Source of the DNA: Sphingobacterium yanglingense
GTDB lineage: Bacteria > Bacteroidota > Bacteroidia > Sphingobacteriales > Sphingobacteriaceae
DNA: 64,000 bases
Direction of reading: 5' to 3'
Assembly (NCBI RefSeq): GCF_004363245.1
Contig: NZ_SNYV01000013.1
Span: 86,939 to 150,938 of the forward strand
The notes under the pieces are model-generated. The model made no database searches, was not told the origin of the DNA, and saw only the letters and a program-made list of their open reading frames with translations. Positions 8,013 through 19,100 of this stretch are shown one piece after another. The position numbers and the translations under genes were made by a program. Position 1 is the stretch's first letter; every line of letters begins with the position of its first letter.

Positions 8013-10706
8013 TTAGTCGTACAGTTGATTGAACAACAATTTGAAGGTAGCATGACTCTGTGCTCTGTTTGTTATCTCCGGACCAAAGGCGATAAGCTTT
8101 CCTTTGCCCATTATTGCGGCAAGCCCGATCTGGGTTCCATCTAAGTACTGTTGGCCATGTGCCCAACCGCTCAGAAGCGGAGTTTTATTACTAAAATGAC
8201 CTAGAGAATAAAGTGTGGAGCTATTTTCAAATTGAAATACAGGACTATTATTGAAGACAATATTAACGTTCTCGTCCAATCCCGCATTTTCTGCACGGGA
8301 CACATCCAGACTCGCGCGTAAGATACTTGTCGGGATATAGTATTCTGAACTGGATAGGCGAGCAGGTTTGTTGTCCTTCCCGGCCTTTGTCAAAGGATCC
8401 GTTACGGGTAGATTAAAGTGGTAAACCAAGTCTGCCGAGCTCCCTATAGTCAGAATCCGCCCTCCATTCTCAATATATTGTTTCAATTGAGGAATAGATT
8501 TTTCGAGACTGACCTGTCCCATCAAATGATTTAACTCCTGAGGAACCAGATTCGCTTCCGGAAGTCTGAACTTGGTACTTTGCTCATTGCGTGCTGGAAT
8601 ACCCTGTCCTACAAAAAGTACAATGTCATATTTTTTTAGATCACCATTATCTATATTCTGCGGATAGAACAATTCATAGTTGAAGCCATATTGTTCCAAT
8701 ATCCAGCGTGCCCATCCCGATGGCATTGATCCACCGTAGTGATCAAACAGACCTATCTTCAAGGCTTTTACGGGAGCCAGATGATTAGGCTTTTTATCTA
8801 TAGCCTCTACCCGTAGGCCTAGGTCTTGGATGTTCTGCTGTAGTAATTTTTGCTGTTTAGCATCAATATAAAAATCTTTAGAATCCAGATCGCGCTGTGG
8901 TTTTAAACCGGCAGCAATTAATTTATTGATCACTAGAAAAGCGTCATTGGCTTTGCCGTTTATCAGATAGCCGCCTTTACTGCTAGGGAGTTGTTCGGTG
9001 GTCGCAACCAATGCGGCACCGTGTGGTTTACGTTCGAATGGTCCAGTTATCTCTTCATAAAAGCGATCATATTGCACCCCCATCTGTAGGCCTAGCGTCC
9101 AACCCGCAGCATCGTAGGGGCGTATAGGAGGACCACCTTCATACTCCGTGTCATGTGGATGATCCTGTGGTTCAAACATATCGATAACTTGTGGACGGAA
9201 TGCTTGATTTGTCTTTACAATTATGGAATGTTTGGGGTATTGTTTGCCTTGTACGCTAAACGGGGCTGTGGCCTGATAGACATACACGCCAGATTTGATC
9301 AGTGCATTGACAAATTTGACTGCAGTACCAAAATCTGCCTGATCTGCAGATAGGATGTACACCCTCGGATCCCGATGTTCTGGAGTACGGTACAGGCTAT
9401 CGAAATAAGAAGCCGGAATACGTTTCGAACGGTAGAAGGACGTCGCGTCTTCTACGATCTTACCTGCTTTAAGATCTTTTTCATAGGCCGTTTTCAGTAG
9501 ATCGATATAACGCGGGTAGGCCGTCCAATGATCGGTATTACCCCGGTCTATAGAGTTTTTTCCCATTTTATAAAAGTTGTAGAGCAACTTGTCTCCATTC
9601 CGTGCAGCATAGTCTAATATGGCCATATTCATCGATACCGAATAATCAATAGATTGTTTGAAATGCCATTTCTGCGGAGCTATTGGATTAGGTAGTCCAT
9701 TCCTTGGGATCTGACGCTCCGCTACCAGTGGTATGGTAGAAGGAGTGGGACTACCAGTTGTTTCTGTCAATATACCAATCATGTTATGAAAGTACGGAGC
9801 AGTGCGCAATCCTCCATTCCACCAAGTAGAAAACGTCGATTGATCCATACGTACATACCCAGGTTTATCTTCTTCATTCAATCGATTGATCATCGCAAAG
9901 CCCACACCATCAATTCCTGTTACCAACAGCGGATCATATACATGGTTGAAAGGATCGCGGTAAGGAGGGCCAGCCACTACGGTTCCATCGGGCGAAGTCT
10001 GGTGGTGGTTGTAGACAATCTGTGGCAACCAGTCTACATACATGACCTTCGCCAGGTTACTGGCTTCCTTCATATTGTACATGAAGAAATCCCGGTTGTT
10101 ATCATGGCCTACATACTTTTGGTATAAGGTAGGGATTGACATATTCCTATCCTTAGGATTCTCATATTGCATGTACCAATCAGCCAGTAGGTCCTGCCCA
10201 TCAGGATTGACATGCCACATCAGGATAACAACTTTATCCAGATAGTTCAATATATCAGCCTCATTGCTTGAAGCCAACTGATATAATGTTTCAATCATTT
10301 GGTGCGACCCCACAGTTTCATTAGAGTGCATCCCTCCATCGATCCAAACGATAGGCTTGCCTTCTACCGATAGTTGTCTGGCCTGTTGTTCATTTATGCC
10401 TTCAGCACGGCCGAGTGACTGGGATATTTTTCGGTATTTCTCAACATTGGCAAGGTTTTCCGGGGAAGAAATAACCAAGAGATACTGTTGACGCCCTTCT
10501 TCGGACAACCCAGCTTTCTCGATTAATACCCGGTTGGATTCTGCGGCAACTTTCAGGAAATAGCTTTCCATCATTTTGTAGTTCGCTATTTGATAATCGT
10601 CGCCTATGTTAAACCCAAAATGAGATTTTGGAGTACTTATTTGCTGCGCCTGCACAGCTCCTATGCTGAGCGCTAAAAACCAAATTAAAATAGTTCTAAC
10701 TGCCAT
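8013..10706 (-). CDS. M14 family zinc metallocarboxypeptidase, secreted
   Basis: An 897-residue protein with a signal peptide ending AVQAQQ (about residue 21). The M14 zinc-binding HxxE motif is in GGMHSNETVG (H127, E130), and a WHVNPDGQD segment of the active-site region follows. The C-terminal third resembles the extra beta-rich domain of large bacterial M14 peptidases. It should remove C-terminal residues from peptides in the periplasm or outside the cell. Its ATG overlaps the stop of the upstream S9 peptidase gene by one base (TAATG), so the two are translationally coupled. It is the last gene of the sigma-FecR-SusCD-peptidase operon. Family certain; peptide preference unknown. Confidence 0.92.
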   Translation of the reverse strand: MAVRTILIWFLALSIGAVQAQQISTPKSHFGFNIGDDYQIANYKMMESYFLKVAAESNRVLIEKAGLSEEGRQQYLLVISSPENLANVEKYRKISQSLGRAEGINEQQARQLSVEGKPIVWIDGGMHSNETVGSHQMIETLYQLASSNEADILNYLDKVVILMWHVNPDGQDLLADWYMQYENPKDRNMSIPTLYQKYVGHDNNRDFFMYNMKEASNLAKVMYVDWLPQIVYNHHQTSPDGTVVAGPPYRDPFNHVYDPLLVTGIDGVGFAMINRLNEEDKPGYVRMDQSTFSTWWNGGLRTAPYFHNMIGILTETTGSPTPSTIPLVAERQIPRNGLPNPIAPQKWHFKQSIDYSVSMNMAILDYAARNGDKLLYNFYKMGKNSIDRGNTDHWTAYPRYIDLLKTAYEKDLKAGKIVEDATSFYRSKRIPASYFDSLYRTPEHRDPRVYILSADQADFGTAVKFVNALIKSGVYVYQATAPFSVQGKQYPKHSIIVKTNQAFRPQVIDMFEPQDHPHDTEYEGGPPIRPYDAAGWTLGLQMGVQYDRFYEEITGPFERKPHGAALVATTEQLPSSKGGYLINGKANDAFLVINKLIAAGLKPQRDLDSKDFYIDAKQQKLLQQNIQDLGLRVEAIDKKPNHLAPVKALKIGLFDHYGGSMPSGWARWILEQYGFNYELFYPQNIDNGDLKKYDIVLFVGQGIPARNEQSTKFRLPEANLVPQELNHLMGQVSLEKSIPQLKQYIENGGRILTIGSSADLVYHFNLPVTDPLTKAGKDNKPARLSSSEYYIPTSILRASLDVSRAENAGLDENVNIVFNNSPVFQFENSSTLYSLGHFSNKTPLLSGWAHGQQYLDGTQIGLAAIMGKGKLIAFGPEITNRAQSHATFKLLFNQLYD

Positions 10707-13147
10707 TATTTCGTGTCCTTTCTGTTTTTAACATAGTTCTCTAACCATTGATCTTGCTCCCAAAAGGTATGCAACACACCTTCTCTGCTACGGTAGCCAT
10801 GAAATTCTTTAGGTAGTAGTACCAGGCGTACAATACCGCCATGCCCCTTGATCGCTGCATAAAGACGTTCACTCTGTATCGGGAAAGTACCTGAGTTTTC
10901 ATCATCCATACCATGTGTCATCAGCAATGGACGTTTTATATTTGGCGCATAGGTAAAAGGAGACATCTTATCATAGACATCTTTGGCCTGCCAGTAGGTA
11001 CGGGCCTCGCCTTGAAATCCAAAGGGAGTCAGCGTACGGTTGTAGGCACCACTTCGGGCGATACCTGCTGCAAAGAGATCTGTATGAGCCAATAGATTGG
11101 CGGTCATAAATGCACCGTACGAATGCCCTCCTACACCTATACGATTTCTATCGGCTACTCCTAGATCCACGACGTAGTCGATCAGTGCTTTTGCATTGTC
11201 CTCAATCTGTTGGATAAATGTGTCATTAGGTTCATTGCTTCCCTCACCGACGATGGGCATATCAGCTTGGTCGAGTACAGCGTAACCTCTGGTCACCCAG
11301 AATACAGGCGATCGGAATGCCAGTCTTGGGTATCGGTGTGGCGAACCTTTGACCTGTCCCGCAGCAGCTCTAGTTTTAAATTCTCGTGGGTACGCCCATA
11401 TCAATACGGGTAGGGGGGCATCGCCTTTTTTGAAACCTTCGGGTAGATATAGGGTCGCTGATAGGTTCAAGCCATCTTTACGGGGATATGATAAAAGTCT
11501 TTTCTCTACATTTTGAAGACTTGGATAAGGATCTGAGAAATGTGTCAACTGATCCTCCGCTTTTGATTTTAACGTAATAGCGTATACGTTGGGCGAAGCC
11601 GTTGATGATTCTCTGAAAACATAGACAATTCCCTTGTCGTCATAATGCAGAGGTTCTTCGTAATAGTTTCGTTTAGATTTGTATAAGGTGTCCTGTTTGC
11701 TCGTATGTACATTCCATCGCATTACAAAGGGACGATCTCCTTCTTTTGATGCACCAGTTCCTTGAGTGTAAATATTTCCTTTGTTATCACCACGTAACAT
11801 TCCTTTGCCATTAAGAAGAAATTTTCCTGGATCACTATACGTATCTTCCGATTTACGATTGGCCAATACACGAAGTACTTTGTTAGTTTTGGAATCCATT
11901 ACCGTCAATTGCGAAGTACGGTCTTTGCGCCAATTTTCTTCTATGATACCAAAGCCTGTGCTCCATGAAACCTGACGGATCCTATATTTACTGATATAGA
12001 GCTTTGTCGCTTGATTGATTTCAAAAGGTGCATTAGTCTGGAGTAGCTCATCGCGGAACTCTCTGTTTTGATTTGGGTCACCAGCGTCCTGCGCTACCGT
12101 CCATAACAAGGTAGCATCTTTATCCTTACGCCAGGAGAAATTGCGCGGCCCCGCAATCACTGCATCAAAGCTGATAGGAAGGTTGTCCCCTAAAGGAATG
12201 GTGTGTATGGTTTTACTGCTATTGTCGCTTAGGTTTACCACAGCGACTTCAACAGGAAACAGTTGAATGGGTACGAGATAAGAATAAGGCTTCACGATTT
12301 TTTCGACCAAGATGTACTTGCTATCTGGCGAATAGCTTGCATCATTTAAGATTCCCGAAATCCCCGTTTCCCTAATCTGTCCATTACGATCGATTTCGAC
12401 TAATGAGGAACTTAGATAATAGCTCATCAGGTCTTCATCATGCGCATTGCCCAATAGGTTTTGATAGGTACGGGAAGGAGTGATTCCACCTAGGTTTTGT
12501 TGGACAATTGGTCCGATTGGAACCGGATTCGCTTCGGGAGCCTTCTGGTCGGCAAAGGCAACCCGTTGTACCAGTAAGGTGTTTTCATCTTTCCATTGAA
12601 AAGTTTTACCGAAACTATCGTTGACCTGGTCCATCAGCTTACGGGCTTTTTGCGTAGTCAGATCCGCTATCCAAAGTTCGGTATGCTTTATAGTTTTATT
12701 AAGAAACGCAAAAGAGTTATTAGAGGGAGACCAGTTGATATCTGCCAGTTGTAGGTCTTTTGGGAGACCGTCCAGCGAGAATTCTTTTCCTGTTTTAATA
12801 TCCCGTATCCGTATCGATTTATACTTACCCGAGTTTTCGCCCACAGTAGTGTAGGTTATGGGATTGATACGCAATCCCGCAATCCCTAATACGGGTTGTG
12901 ATGCCTCTATAATGGTTTCAAAGCCTGGGGCTTCGAGGATGAGCATCCATACGCCATCACTACTTATTTTTATATCCGGTATTTGTGGAGCATCGACCAG
13001 ATCCACGATGCTTTGTGGAGGTAGTTTATAAGGAATCTGTTCCTGGGCAAGTGCAGTGGTCGCTATTAACCAGGAGCTCGTAATGAGGGTCAGCCGCGTA
13101 GCTAACGTCACCCACTTAGTTCTTCTTGTAAAATTCATCAGCATCAT
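10706..13147 (-). CDS. S9 family (prolyl oligopeptidase-like) serine peptidase, secreted
   Basis: 813 residues, with a signal peptide ending TTALAQEQ, an N-terminal beta-propeller (about residues 50-560) and a C-terminal alpha/beta-hydrolase domain. The nucleophile is in GGHSYGAFM (S676). The probable acid lies in HGMDDEN (about D748) and the histidine in EFHGY (about H783). The sequence recalls the glutamyl endopeptidase/acylaminoacyl peptidase branch rather than true prolyl oligopeptidase. The gene overlaps the end of the upstream S10 gene by about 30 bp. The first codons read MMLM, so an ATG nine bases further in is equally possible. It likely cuts imported or periplasmic oligopeptides. 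Confidence 0.92.
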   Translation of the reverse strand: MMLMNFTRRTKWVTLATRLTLITSSWLIATTALAQEQIPYKLPPQSIVDLVDAPQIPDIKISSDGVWMLILEAPGFETIIEASQPVLGIAGLRINPITYTTVGENSGKYKSIRIRDIKTGKEFSLDGLPKDLQLADINWSPSNNSFAFLNKTIKHTELWIADLTTQKARKLMDQVNDSFGKTFQWKDENTLLVQRVAFADQKAPEANPVPIGPIVQQNLGGITPSRTYQNLLGNAHDEDLMSYYLSSSLVEIDRNGQIRETGISGILNDASYSPDSKYILVEKIVKPYSYLVPIQLFPVEVAVVNLSDNSSKTIHTIPLGDNLPISFDAVIAGPRNFSWRKDKDATLLWTVAQDAGDPNQNREFRDELLQTNAPFEINQATKLYISKYRIRQVSWSTGFGIIEENWRKDRTSQLTVMDSKTNKVLRVLANRKSEDTYSDPGKFLLNGKGMLRGDNKGNIYTQGTGASKEGDRPFVMRWNVHTSKQDTLYKSKRNYYEEPLHYDDKGIVYVFRESSTASPNVYAITLKSKAEDQLTHFSDPYPSLQNVEKRLLSYPRKDGLNLSATLYLPEGFKKGDAPLPVLIWAYPREFKTRAAAGQVKGSPHRYPRLAFRSPVFWVTRGYAVLDQADMPIVGEGSNEPNDTFIQQIEDNAKALIDYVVDLGVADRNRIGVGGHSYGAFMTANLLAHTDLFAAGIARSGAYNRTLTPFGFQGEARTYWQAKDVYDKMSPFTYAPNIKRPLLMTHGMDDENSGTFPIQSERLYAAIKGHGGIVRLVLLPKEFHGYRSREGVLHTFWEQDQWLENYVKNRKDTK

Positions 13148-14672
13148 TATTTAGTTGTATCATACATTCTTTTGGCATATAGACCATATGGCCTGCCTCA
13201 TAATAAGTAAAGGAAGTCTTGGCTTGCTGTTCGGGGCGCAGGTTCATATGCTTGACGACATACTCTGCTGCATGATAGGGGGTAGCCAGATCATAATAGC
13301 CAGCGATAACCCATACCTTGAGGTCCGGATTTTTGGACATTGCCTGCCTTAACAATTCCGAGCTGTTAAGATACTTATTTTGCACGTTATCATAGTTCCA
13401 AGGATGGACTGCACCCGAAAAATCGTAAGGTAGGTTATTCTTAAAACCTAGTTCAGTCCGTATATGGTTATTAATGGTGGCCGAGAATGTGCCCGCTGTA
13501 TTGCCTGCCGGGTCGAACTCGACCTGTTGTCCGCTATCATCATAGTCTCTCCCTATGGCACGGCTATCCAGCCGCCCTACAGTAAGGCCCTCATCCCTGC
13601 GTAACTCTTTACAGAATTTATGGATGTTGATACGGAGATTGGTCGATCGGATATACGGAATCGACAAGCCTGTGTAGTAGGCCAGTTTGTTCGCGATATG
13701 TTCATATTCTGTAGTGCTCAGGTCAGAGCCTTTATTCAGCGCGAGTAGGTACTCCGTATTGGCAAATTTTTCTACTTCATCCAATGTCTTTCTCAGGTTC
13801 TGCTGGAGTTCTGGAGCAAGCTTTTTATGGTAAAATGCTGTAGCGGTATAAGTCGGTAGAAATAAGGGGTAAGGCACATCATTGCCTATTTCAAAACGTG
13901 CTGTCTGCATATTCAATATAGAGCTTAGCATAATGACCCCATCAAAAAACAGGGTGTAGCGCGATTGTAGGTATTGCACCAATCCGGCTGCACGTGGTGT
14001 ACCATAGCTTTCGCCCATAATGTATTTTTTTGAAGACCAACGCTCGTTTTTAGTAACATACAGTCGGATGAAATCCGCTACCGATTGTACGTCCTCCACG
14101 AAGCCGTGAAACTGTTTGGGGTCTTCACCCGTTACAGCCCTACTGTACCCTGTCGATATAGGGTCGATAAATACAAGGTCTGTTTTATCGAGCCATGTTT
14201 CCGGATTATCGGTGTAGCTATAAGGGTAGACGGCGTCTCCAGCATCATTTAGTACAGGACGCTTTGGCCCCATAAAACCGAGATTGACCCATACCGAGGC
14301 CGATCCTGGTCCTCCATTGAAGGCAAATGTTAGTGGACGGTCCGCCGCTTTTTTGCCTGTGGCGATATAGGCGATAAAAAAGACATTTCCTTTTGCATTA
14401 CCGTCTTCATCCTTCAGTTGGACATAACCTGCTTGGGCGGTATAATCTAATGTGCCACTTCTCAGTCTAGCACGGTGCTTGGTTTCGACGATATTCGGAA
14501 TAATAGAAGAATTAGATTCGATCACCGAGGTATCAATAGATAGCGGTGTTGCTTTTGCAGATTTGTGGTATGCTGGTCCTCTAGGAATAGAGGGAGCCAG
14601 GCTCCCTGCCTGCGCCCATATACTGATGGGCGCAAGTAGAAAGGCTACTATATAATACAATTGTTTTACCAT
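13116..14672 (-). CDS. S10 family serine carboxypeptidase, secreted
   Basis: 518 residues with a signal peptide ending SIWAQ. Oxyanion-hole region FNGGPGSASVW is at about 118-128, with nucleophile motif MGESYGTPR (S222). The acid is in the GYYDLATPYHAAEY segment and the histidine in YYEAGHMVY near the C-terminus. S10 enzymes release C-terminal amino acids from peptides. The gene follows SusD by 2 bp and overlaps the S9 peptidase gene, so it is a core operon member. Together with the M14 enzyme it gives the locus two carboxypeptidases of different mechanism. Confidence 0.93.
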   Translation of the reverse strand: MVKQLYYIVAFLLAPISIWAQAGSLAPSIPRGPAYHKSAKATPLSIDTSVIESNSSIIPNIVETKHRARLRSGTLDYTAQAGYVQLKDEDGNAKGNVFFIAYIATGKKAADRPLTFAFNGGPGSASVWVNLGFMGPKRPVLNDAGDAVYPYSYTDNPETWLDKTDLVFIDPISTGYSRAVTGEDPKQFHGFVEDVQSVADFIRLYVTKNERWSSKKYIMGESYGTPRAAGLVQYLQSRYTLFFDGVIMLSSILNMQTARFEIGNDVPYPLFLPTYTATAFYHKKLAPELQQNLRKTLDEVEKFANTEYLLALNKGSDLSTTEYEHIANKLAYYTGLSIPYIRSTNLRINIHKFCKELRRDEGLTVGRLDSRAIGRDYDDSGQQVEFDPAGNTAGTFSATINNHIRTELGFKNNLPYDFSGAVHPWNYDNVQNKYLNSSELLRQAMSKNPDLKVWVIAGYYDLATPYHAAEYVVKHMNLRPEQQAKTSFTYYEAGHMVYMPKECMIQLNNDADEFYKKN

Positions 14673-14674
14673 TA

Positions 14675-16165
14675 TCAGTCATTTTTGATGAGGTTATTCA
14701 AAGTCAATTCACTGTTCGGTATCGGAAATATATAGTTAGGCTCCGTAGGTGCGACAGCAGGGATAGACTGTTTTACTTTTGATGGTATAGTCTGCCCTAG
14801 ACGCATGATGTCACCATTCCGGATGCCCTCTCCCAAGAATTCAATCCTTCTTTCTTCTATAATTCGGTCGAGATAGGTGTCCAGCGTCCCGAAGTCGCTA
14901 GAGGCGTATGTTTTCCCTTGGTTAGAACGAGAATAGATCGCATTAAACAAGGCGAGCGAGCGGCTGTCAATAGATTTTTTACTCCTTGCCAATGCTTCCG
15001 AAAGATTCAGGACGACCTCAGCATAACGGATTACAGGGATGTAGTCTAAATAAGGTGAGGCCTGATAAAATTTGAAAAGCCAAGGGCGGCCGCTTTGTTT
15101 GCCGACCTTCACAAACGAAGTCCGTCTATCATCATCTGCAGCCCAAGTGTTCGAAGCAAAGATTCCTTCAACCACATTCAGGGAGTACTCTCCGGCCCCA
15201 TTGCTCGTTGGTGTCCCTCCATCCGTAAGCCCTGGCATATAATACCGCGGTAGCGATGATCCCGGTGCATCGTTGGAACTGAAAGGCATGGAGAAAATAG
15301 ATTCATCTGAGGTATATGGAGCTTTAAATACTTCAGTAACACTGCCCATTAATTTATTGGCTACGCCCGTGGGGGCTACGAATGGTGCTGCAGCAGGGAC
15401 AATCTTATCCGCCTCTGTGATCACTTTGTCGTACTCGCCCATACTCAGGTATACCCGGGTTTTTAAAGCGATAGCTGTGTTTTTGTGAGCACGTGTCGTG
15501 TTCAGTGCAGCAGAGCTATAATTCGATGGCAGGTTCTTCTCGGCAAAATCTAAATCATCTAAGATCTGCTTATACGTCTCCGCTACAGAGCTCCTTTTGA
15601 GGTCGTAGTTCCCGGGACCGACATTTCCTTTTAGTCGTAGAGGTAGACCAGGCATACTGCCTTTGCCATCCCAGAAAGGACGGGCATAGAGCTGCAGAAG
15701 CAGGTAGTAGCTCGTGGCACGTATCAGTCGGGCTTCCGCATTGTACTGGTTGAACTGCTCTTCGCTCAGTACTGCTTTCCCTTTGCTCTCGAGGCCTTCG
15801 AGAAATACATTCACCTTATTTATGGCGAGGTAACCTGCCGCCCAGACATCTTCTACATCCGAGGTCGTGGCCTGTGTTAGCATCGAGAATACAATGGCCC
15901 CTGTAGCACCATTCATATTGGAAGAATGAAATTCGCCGGTGCGGACATCACTCAATAGTACTCCCCAGCTACCGTACAGGTTAGTTGCTTTAAGATTTAC
16001 ATATAGACCGTTCACCTGGTTGCCTATCCGTTCTGCGCTACCGAAAGCAGTCTCATCAGTGATTAGAGTCAGTGGATTTGGATTTAGCCATTCGTTTTTC
16101 TTGCAGCTCGCTAGGGATAGTACAAGTAGCGAAGAGCATAGTATATATTTTAGATTATTCTTCAT
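14675..16165 (-). CDS. SusD/RagB family substrate-binding outer-membrane lipoprotein
   Basis: 496 residues with lipoprotein signal LVLSLASCKKNEW, so the Cys at about residue 21 would be acylated. A TPR-like helical SusD fold follows, with the family motifs LIRATSYYLLLQLYARPF and, near the end, IRYAEVVLNLSEALAR and ERRIEFLGEG. It pairs with the SusC porin encoded 32 bp upstream to capture substrate at the cell surface. The three downstream peptidase genes suggest peptide substrates. Confidence 0.95.
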   Translation of the reverse strand: MKNNLKYILCSSLLVLSLASCKKNEWLNPNPLTLITDETAFGSAERIGNQVNGLYVNLKATNLYGSWGVLLSDVRTGEFHSSNMNGATGAIVFSMLTQATTSDVEDVWAAGYLAINKVNVFLEGLESKGKAVLSEEQFNQYNAEARLIRATSYYLLLQLYARPFWDGKGSMPGLPLRLKGNVGPGNYDLKRSSVAETYKQILDDLDFAEKNLPSNYSSAALNTTRAHKNTAIALKTRVYLSMGEYDKVITEADKIVPAAAPFVAPTGVANKLMGSVTEVFKAPYTSDESIFSMPFSSNDAPGSSLPRYYMPGLTDGGTPTSNGAGEYSLNVVEGIFASNTWAADDDRRTSFVKVGKQSGRPWLFKFYQASPYLDYIPVIRYAEVVLNLSEALARSKKSIDSRSLALFNAIYSRSNQGKTYASSDFGTLDTYLDRIIEERRIEFLGEGIRNGDIMRLGQTIPSKVKQSIPAVAPTEPNYIFPIPNSELTLNNLIKND

Positions 16166-16197
16166 GATATAAATTCCTAAATAGTGATCAATAATGA

Positions 16198-19100
16198 TTA
16201 AAAACCAACAGATAAGCCAACCGTATACGTACGCGCATTTGGCGCCTGGTTCTTATCGATACCCTGTTGTATGGCTGCATTACCAAAAGTCGTTACCTCT
16301 GGGTCGAATCCGGTGTATTTGGTCCACATTGCCAGGTTCTGTCCACTTACATAGGCACGTAGGTTTCCGACTCCTATTCTTTTGGCTATAGTGCTAGAGA
16401 AGTTATAGGCTATCATGACATTTTTAAGTCGGATAAAATCCGTCGAACTTACATTCTTGGACAGTGGAAGGGTATTGCCATTAGAAACATTGTCATTATT
16501 TACCAGACGGGGAATGTCTGTGTTGTCCCCTGGTTTTTGCCATCTATCCAACATGTCTACCGAATTGTTCCAGAAGCGCATATCACGCATGCTGCCCTGT
16601 GTTCCGTTCATCATATGTCCACCGAATTGATAGGTAATCAATGCCGATAGCTCTATGCCTTTATAGTTGAACGAGTTAGACCAACCTCCGAATACCTTAG
16701 GTGCTACGTTGCGGTAAGGCTTAGCGTCTTCAGCAGGCGTGATTGCACGTGCACGGCTTCCATCCTCATATTCCCATTGATATTTGACACCATTCCCTCC
16801 GTTCAAGCTCTGCTGATAAAGCACTTTATTGCCATTACCATCCAAGAAAATCTGACGGCCCGTAGCTGGGTCGACACCCGCAGTTTCAATTACATAGAGC
16901 ATACCTGCACTTTGTCCCGGCATTGTGATGGTCAGACCATCGTTAGAGCCCAATATGATACTGGATACTCCATTGGCCAGATTTTTAACTTCATTCTTAT
17001 TGGTCGTGAAGTTGAAAGAAGTATTCCAGGTGAAATTGTCATTCGTTATTGGCGATGTATTTAATGTTAGTTCTATGCCTTGATTATACATTTCACCTAC
17101 GTTTTGCAGGATACGGTTGTTAGTCGCATTCGGAATTCCAGCGGAAGGAGGAAGAGGAACAGCGATGATCAAGCCATCGACGGTATTACGGTAGTATCCG
17201 ATTTCCCCTGTTATTTTGCCGAATAAGCCAAAATCAAGACCGATATCTAATTTTTTACTGGTTTCCCATTTGAGATCCGGGTTACCTGTTATGGAGTAGG
17301 TCAATCCCGGCTGGCCACCATATAGATTCGCGCTATAGGTATTGATGGCACCAAAGTCTGTAAGGCCGCCTACATTTCCAACTTTACCGTAACTTCCGCG
17401 CAGCTTAAGGTTTGTGAGCGTGCTGGCGATAGAAGCGTCTTTCCAGAAATCTTCTTTTGTAATATCCCATCCTGCAGATACGCCCCAGAATACCCCTTTT
17501 TTATTGTTTAATCCCAATGCTGAATATTCATCCTGGCGTAGGTTTGCAGTTATGTAGTACTTCTTCATATAGTCGTACTGTACCCTAGAGAATAAGGAGA
17601 ATAGGTAGTTGTTGATTTCGGGATTACCAGTAGCATAAGCCACTACATTCTGCCATCCCCCTTGTATCGTCGTGTAGTATGGATCACTTTGTCCAGTGCG
17701 TTGCAGACCGAACTGATTTCCTGTAGTGCGTTGCTGTTCTTGGCCCAGTAATACACCTAAGCTGTGCACATCAGCAAATTTTTTATCAATATTTAGTGTA
17801 TTGGTCCATACCCAGCGCTCCTTGTTGGCTTGGAGATTAAATGTAGAGCCGTTGGTCGATATTGCTTCACCCGAGAGTGGCGACAGGTAATGATCGTATT
17901 TTGCAAGGCGGTAGTCTATACCATAAATACTCTTGAAGGAAATCCATGGTAATGGATTAATCTGTATAAAAGCATTAGACTGTATATTATTGACATGATT
18001 GTTCGATCGGTTGTGGTCCAAAGAGATCACAGGGTTGTAAAAACCAAAACGGGATTGGTTAAGGTGGCCTTCATTATCCATTAGTCCGATGAAACCACTT
18101 GCTGTCGTATTGTAGCTGCCATCATTATTGTAGGGAGCTGCGACTGGAGCCGATATCAGGGCTATCCGGGACATGGCACCCGAAGAAGATGAAGATTGAA
18201 AAGCACCCGTAGAACCTGTACCCGTAGACATCGCTGCGAGGTTGTTTTCGTTAGAGAAATTTAGTTTAGCGCCTACCTTCATCCAATTGGTGGTCTTGTT
18301 GTCAATGTTGAACATTGCTGACTTACGTTCGAAACCACTGCGTTGAAAAATACCTTCTTGGTTCGCGTAGGATATCGACCCGTAATAGTTAGTCTTATCC
18401 GTCGCTCCTGATATATTCAGTGCGTGGCTATGTGACTGCCCCGTGCGGTAGATATAGTCATTCCAATCCGTGTCGATAAAATTTCCGTCTTTATCCTTGT
18501 TTAGCGAGAAATAGTTTGTTTTATCGTTGTAAGAGCCGTCGTTTCGTATTCCTTCATTTTTTATTTCCACATACTGGGCTGCATTCAGCATCTTGGGTAA
18601 TCTGTTTGCTTTATTGATGCCATACCAGCCTTCGTAGTTGACACGTGTCGATCCTCTTTTACCTTTTTTTGTAGTGATGAATACAACACCATTTGCAGCT
18701 CTACTACCGTATATACTCGTGGCAGCAGCATCCTTTGCGATATCAATACTCTCGATATCAGCAGGATTGATTGCCGATAGCGGGTTGTTAGAAGCATAGC
18801 TCGGTCCAGAGTCATCGTTGGTGTCAAATGCAGGTACACCATCAATGACTACGAGTGGATAGGTGCTGAGCGATAGCGAGTTTGTGCCTCTGATCTTGAA
18901 TACAGGAGCCTGGTTCGGTACCCCTGCATTGGCACTTACCTGTACTCCTGAAGAACGGCCTCCCAGTGCCGCATCAAAACTCTGCACCGGAAGACTATTG
19001 ATGTCATCTCCTTTCACGGAGGTCAGGCTTCCCGTACTTTCTTTGCGCGATTGGGTACCGTATCCGATTACGACCACCTCATCCAGCTGTTCTTCTGACG